From JBEKIK01 sp049509395 (GTDB taxonomy: Bacteria; Planctomycetota; Planctomycetia; Pirellulales; Thermoguttaceae), in assembly GCA_049509395.1 (NCBI GenBank), contig JBEKZY010000306.1, positions 1 to 6,152 of the forward strand: 6,152 nucleotides of DNA, given 5' to 3'. The position numbers and the translations under genes were made by a program. Below, one piece after another: positions 5,086-6,152 of this stretch (its first letter is position 1; every line of letters starts with the position of its first letter). Below the pieces are notes generated by a model. That model was not told where the DNA came from. It saw only the letters and a list, made by a program, of their open reading frames with translations, and did not search any database.

Positions 5086-6152
5086 CTTGTCTTCTGCCGC
5101 CTTGCCTTGATTGGCCACGCCGCGGGTGTATTCGCGGAATTGTTCGGCCCAGTCGGGCGGCGGGGCGAAACGGCCGGAATCGTGGAGGTCCTGGATTTGG
5201 TCGGCTTTCGTGCCGCCGTGCTTTAGATAAGTAGTGCCGGGGCGCAGACCAAAGCTTTTCAGGGCGTCGTCGAGTTGTTTTTTGGCCGCTTCGCCGCGCG
5301 GGCTTTTTTCCTCGGCCGACTGGCGGAGCTGCTGCCAGCGATCGATGAAACGCTGCGCCTGCTCGCGGGTCCAACCCAGTCGCTCCAGCAAATCGGGTTT
5401 GTCCTTGGCCAACTGGTCTTCCAGATGTTCCAGGGCGAGTTCGGTTTGTTTGCGGGCATAGTTCAGATTGGCCTCGTCGGCAACCGACGGCTGCGATTCG
5501 GGCTGGGGTCCGATGTCGGTTTGCCCGCCCTCTTGTCCACCGGTTCCGGGATTGCCCGAGCCGCTTTTTGAATTTGACTTGCCCAACTGATTGTCGGCCT
5601 TTCCGCCATCGGACGGTTTTTGTTGCTCCTGCCCGGTGGACGATCCGGCCGATTGTTTCTGCTCTGCTCCGGATCCATTATCGCCGGGCTGCTTTTGGCC
5701 GCTTGATCCCTGCGGGGCCTGTTGCTTAGCCGCGCTGCCGGTGGAATCGCGGGATTGAGTTTGATCGCCGGGCTTGTTGCCGGTTTCGCCCGGACCCGGC
5801 TCGTTGCTCTTCGATCCGCCCTGGTCGGCCGGAGTTTGCGAACCCGGCGTGCCCGGGCCGGGCTTTTGCGCTTGTTGCCCGCCGCCTTGCTGGCCGCCGC
5901 CTGATCGGTCGCCGGATGAATCGCCCTTGGATTCTGATTGCTTGGGCGAAATGCTTGGCGATTGGCCTTCTTCCGGTTTGTTGTTTTGATCCTGGCCCTG
6001 TTGACCGGGTTGCTTTTCTCTTGGTTGGTTGGCGCCCTGCGCTTCGGGACTAGGCTTGGGCTGCTCCGATCCCTGACCGGCGCCGGGCGTTTGCTGCTGA
6101 TTTTTTAATTGATCCGAAGCGCCGGGCTTCTGCTCGTTGGCCGGCTGTTTTT
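5065..6152 (-). CDS. C-terminal part of a large Gly/Pro/Gln/Ser-rich protein with a helical tail (5' end outside the window)
   Basis: The frame is open from the right edge to the TAG at 5067-5065, giving 361 residues; no start is needed within the window. Internal TTG or ATG codons (for example TTG at 5586) are not credible starts because the same low-complexity style continues upstream. Residues 1-about 220 of the fragment are dominated by Gly, Gln, Pro, Ser and Lys. No aromatic residue occurs before Tyr231 and no Val before residue 223, so the tract should be disordered. The tail is structured: YARKQTELALEHLEDQL (231-247), LLERLGWTREQAQRFIDRW (254-272), KKQLDDALKSFGLRPG (290-305) and WAEQFREYTRG (334-344). 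I recall a similar tail at the end of very large planctomycete membrane proteins found near MoxR, DUF58 and VWA genes, some annotated DUF4175-like. That is recall, and the membrane part is not in this window. The last residues (EQGTGN) come from a 7-nt repeat. Confidence 0.8.
   Translation of the reverse strand, partial: KQPANEQKPGASDQLKNQQQTPGAGQGSEQPKPSPEAQGANQPREKQPGQQGQDQNNKPEEGQSPSISPKQSESKGDSSGDRSGGGQQGGGQQAQKPGPGTPGSQTPADQGGSKSNEPGPGETGNKPGDQTQSRDSTGSAAKQQAPQGSSGQKQPGDNGSGAEQKQSAGSSTGQEQQKPSDGGKADNQLGKSNSKSGSGNPGTGGQEGGQTDIGPQPESQPSVADEANLNYARKQTELALEHLEDQLAKDKPDLLERLGWTREQAQRFIDRWQQLRQSAEEKSPRGEAAKKQLDDALKSFGLRPGTTYLKHGGTKADQIQDLHDSGRFAPPPDWAEQFREYTRGVANQGKAAEDKEQGTGN

Noticed and set aside
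5234..5989. Several plus-strand open frames opposite the low-complexity gene
   Set aside because: They are rich in Arg, Ala, Leu and Cys, as expected for the complement of Gly/Pro/Gln codons. They overlap one another and have no family signature. The minus frame is open for more than 1 kb and ends in a structured domain.

Overview
The window looks like an accessory stretch of a planctomycete-type chromosome. This is inferred from protein style: a secreted DUF4139 protein, a secreted protein ending in a 'DPF-G-P-RY ... YSVGPD-KDDG' module, and a very large Gly/Pro/Gln/Ser-rich protein with a conserved alpha-helical tail. Starts with and without a Shine-Dalgarno are mixed, and intergenic regions are full of short dispersed repeats. 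No rRNA, tRNA, transposase or CRISPR array was seen.

Layout: (1) positions 2-2110 (+), the DUF4139-domain secreted protein, probably missing only its first few residues off the left edge. (2) 2111-2940 (+), a small toxin-antitoxin-like pair in the order hicB then hicA. The two genes lie 143 bp apart, and hicB is bracketed by two same-orientation copies of a CCCTCTCC/GGAGAGGG hairpin repeat. (3) 2941-3487, gene-free, with a likely terminator for hicA, a 9-nt-periodic repeat, a degenerate direct repeat, a 10-bp palindrome and a sigma70-like promoter. (4) 3488-4930 (+), a secreted 480-residue protein of unknown function with a strikingly AT-rich core. (5) 4931-5064, a convergent intergenic gap with an inverted repeat and a 7-nt-periodic repeat. 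(6) 5065 to the right edge (-), the C-terminal 361 residues of the large low-complexity protein; the frame is open to the window end, so its start lies outside.

The genes do not form one evident pathway. Only hicB and hicA form a likely functional unit, and even there the toxin-like protein has Glu where the family normally carries its catalytic His. The most distinctive property of the window is the density of unrelated short repeats, including one inside a coding sequence and one that supplies the stop codon of a gene. No convincing new multi-gene system is visible; the best candidates for a second look are the atypical hicBA locus and the repeat-gene junctions.
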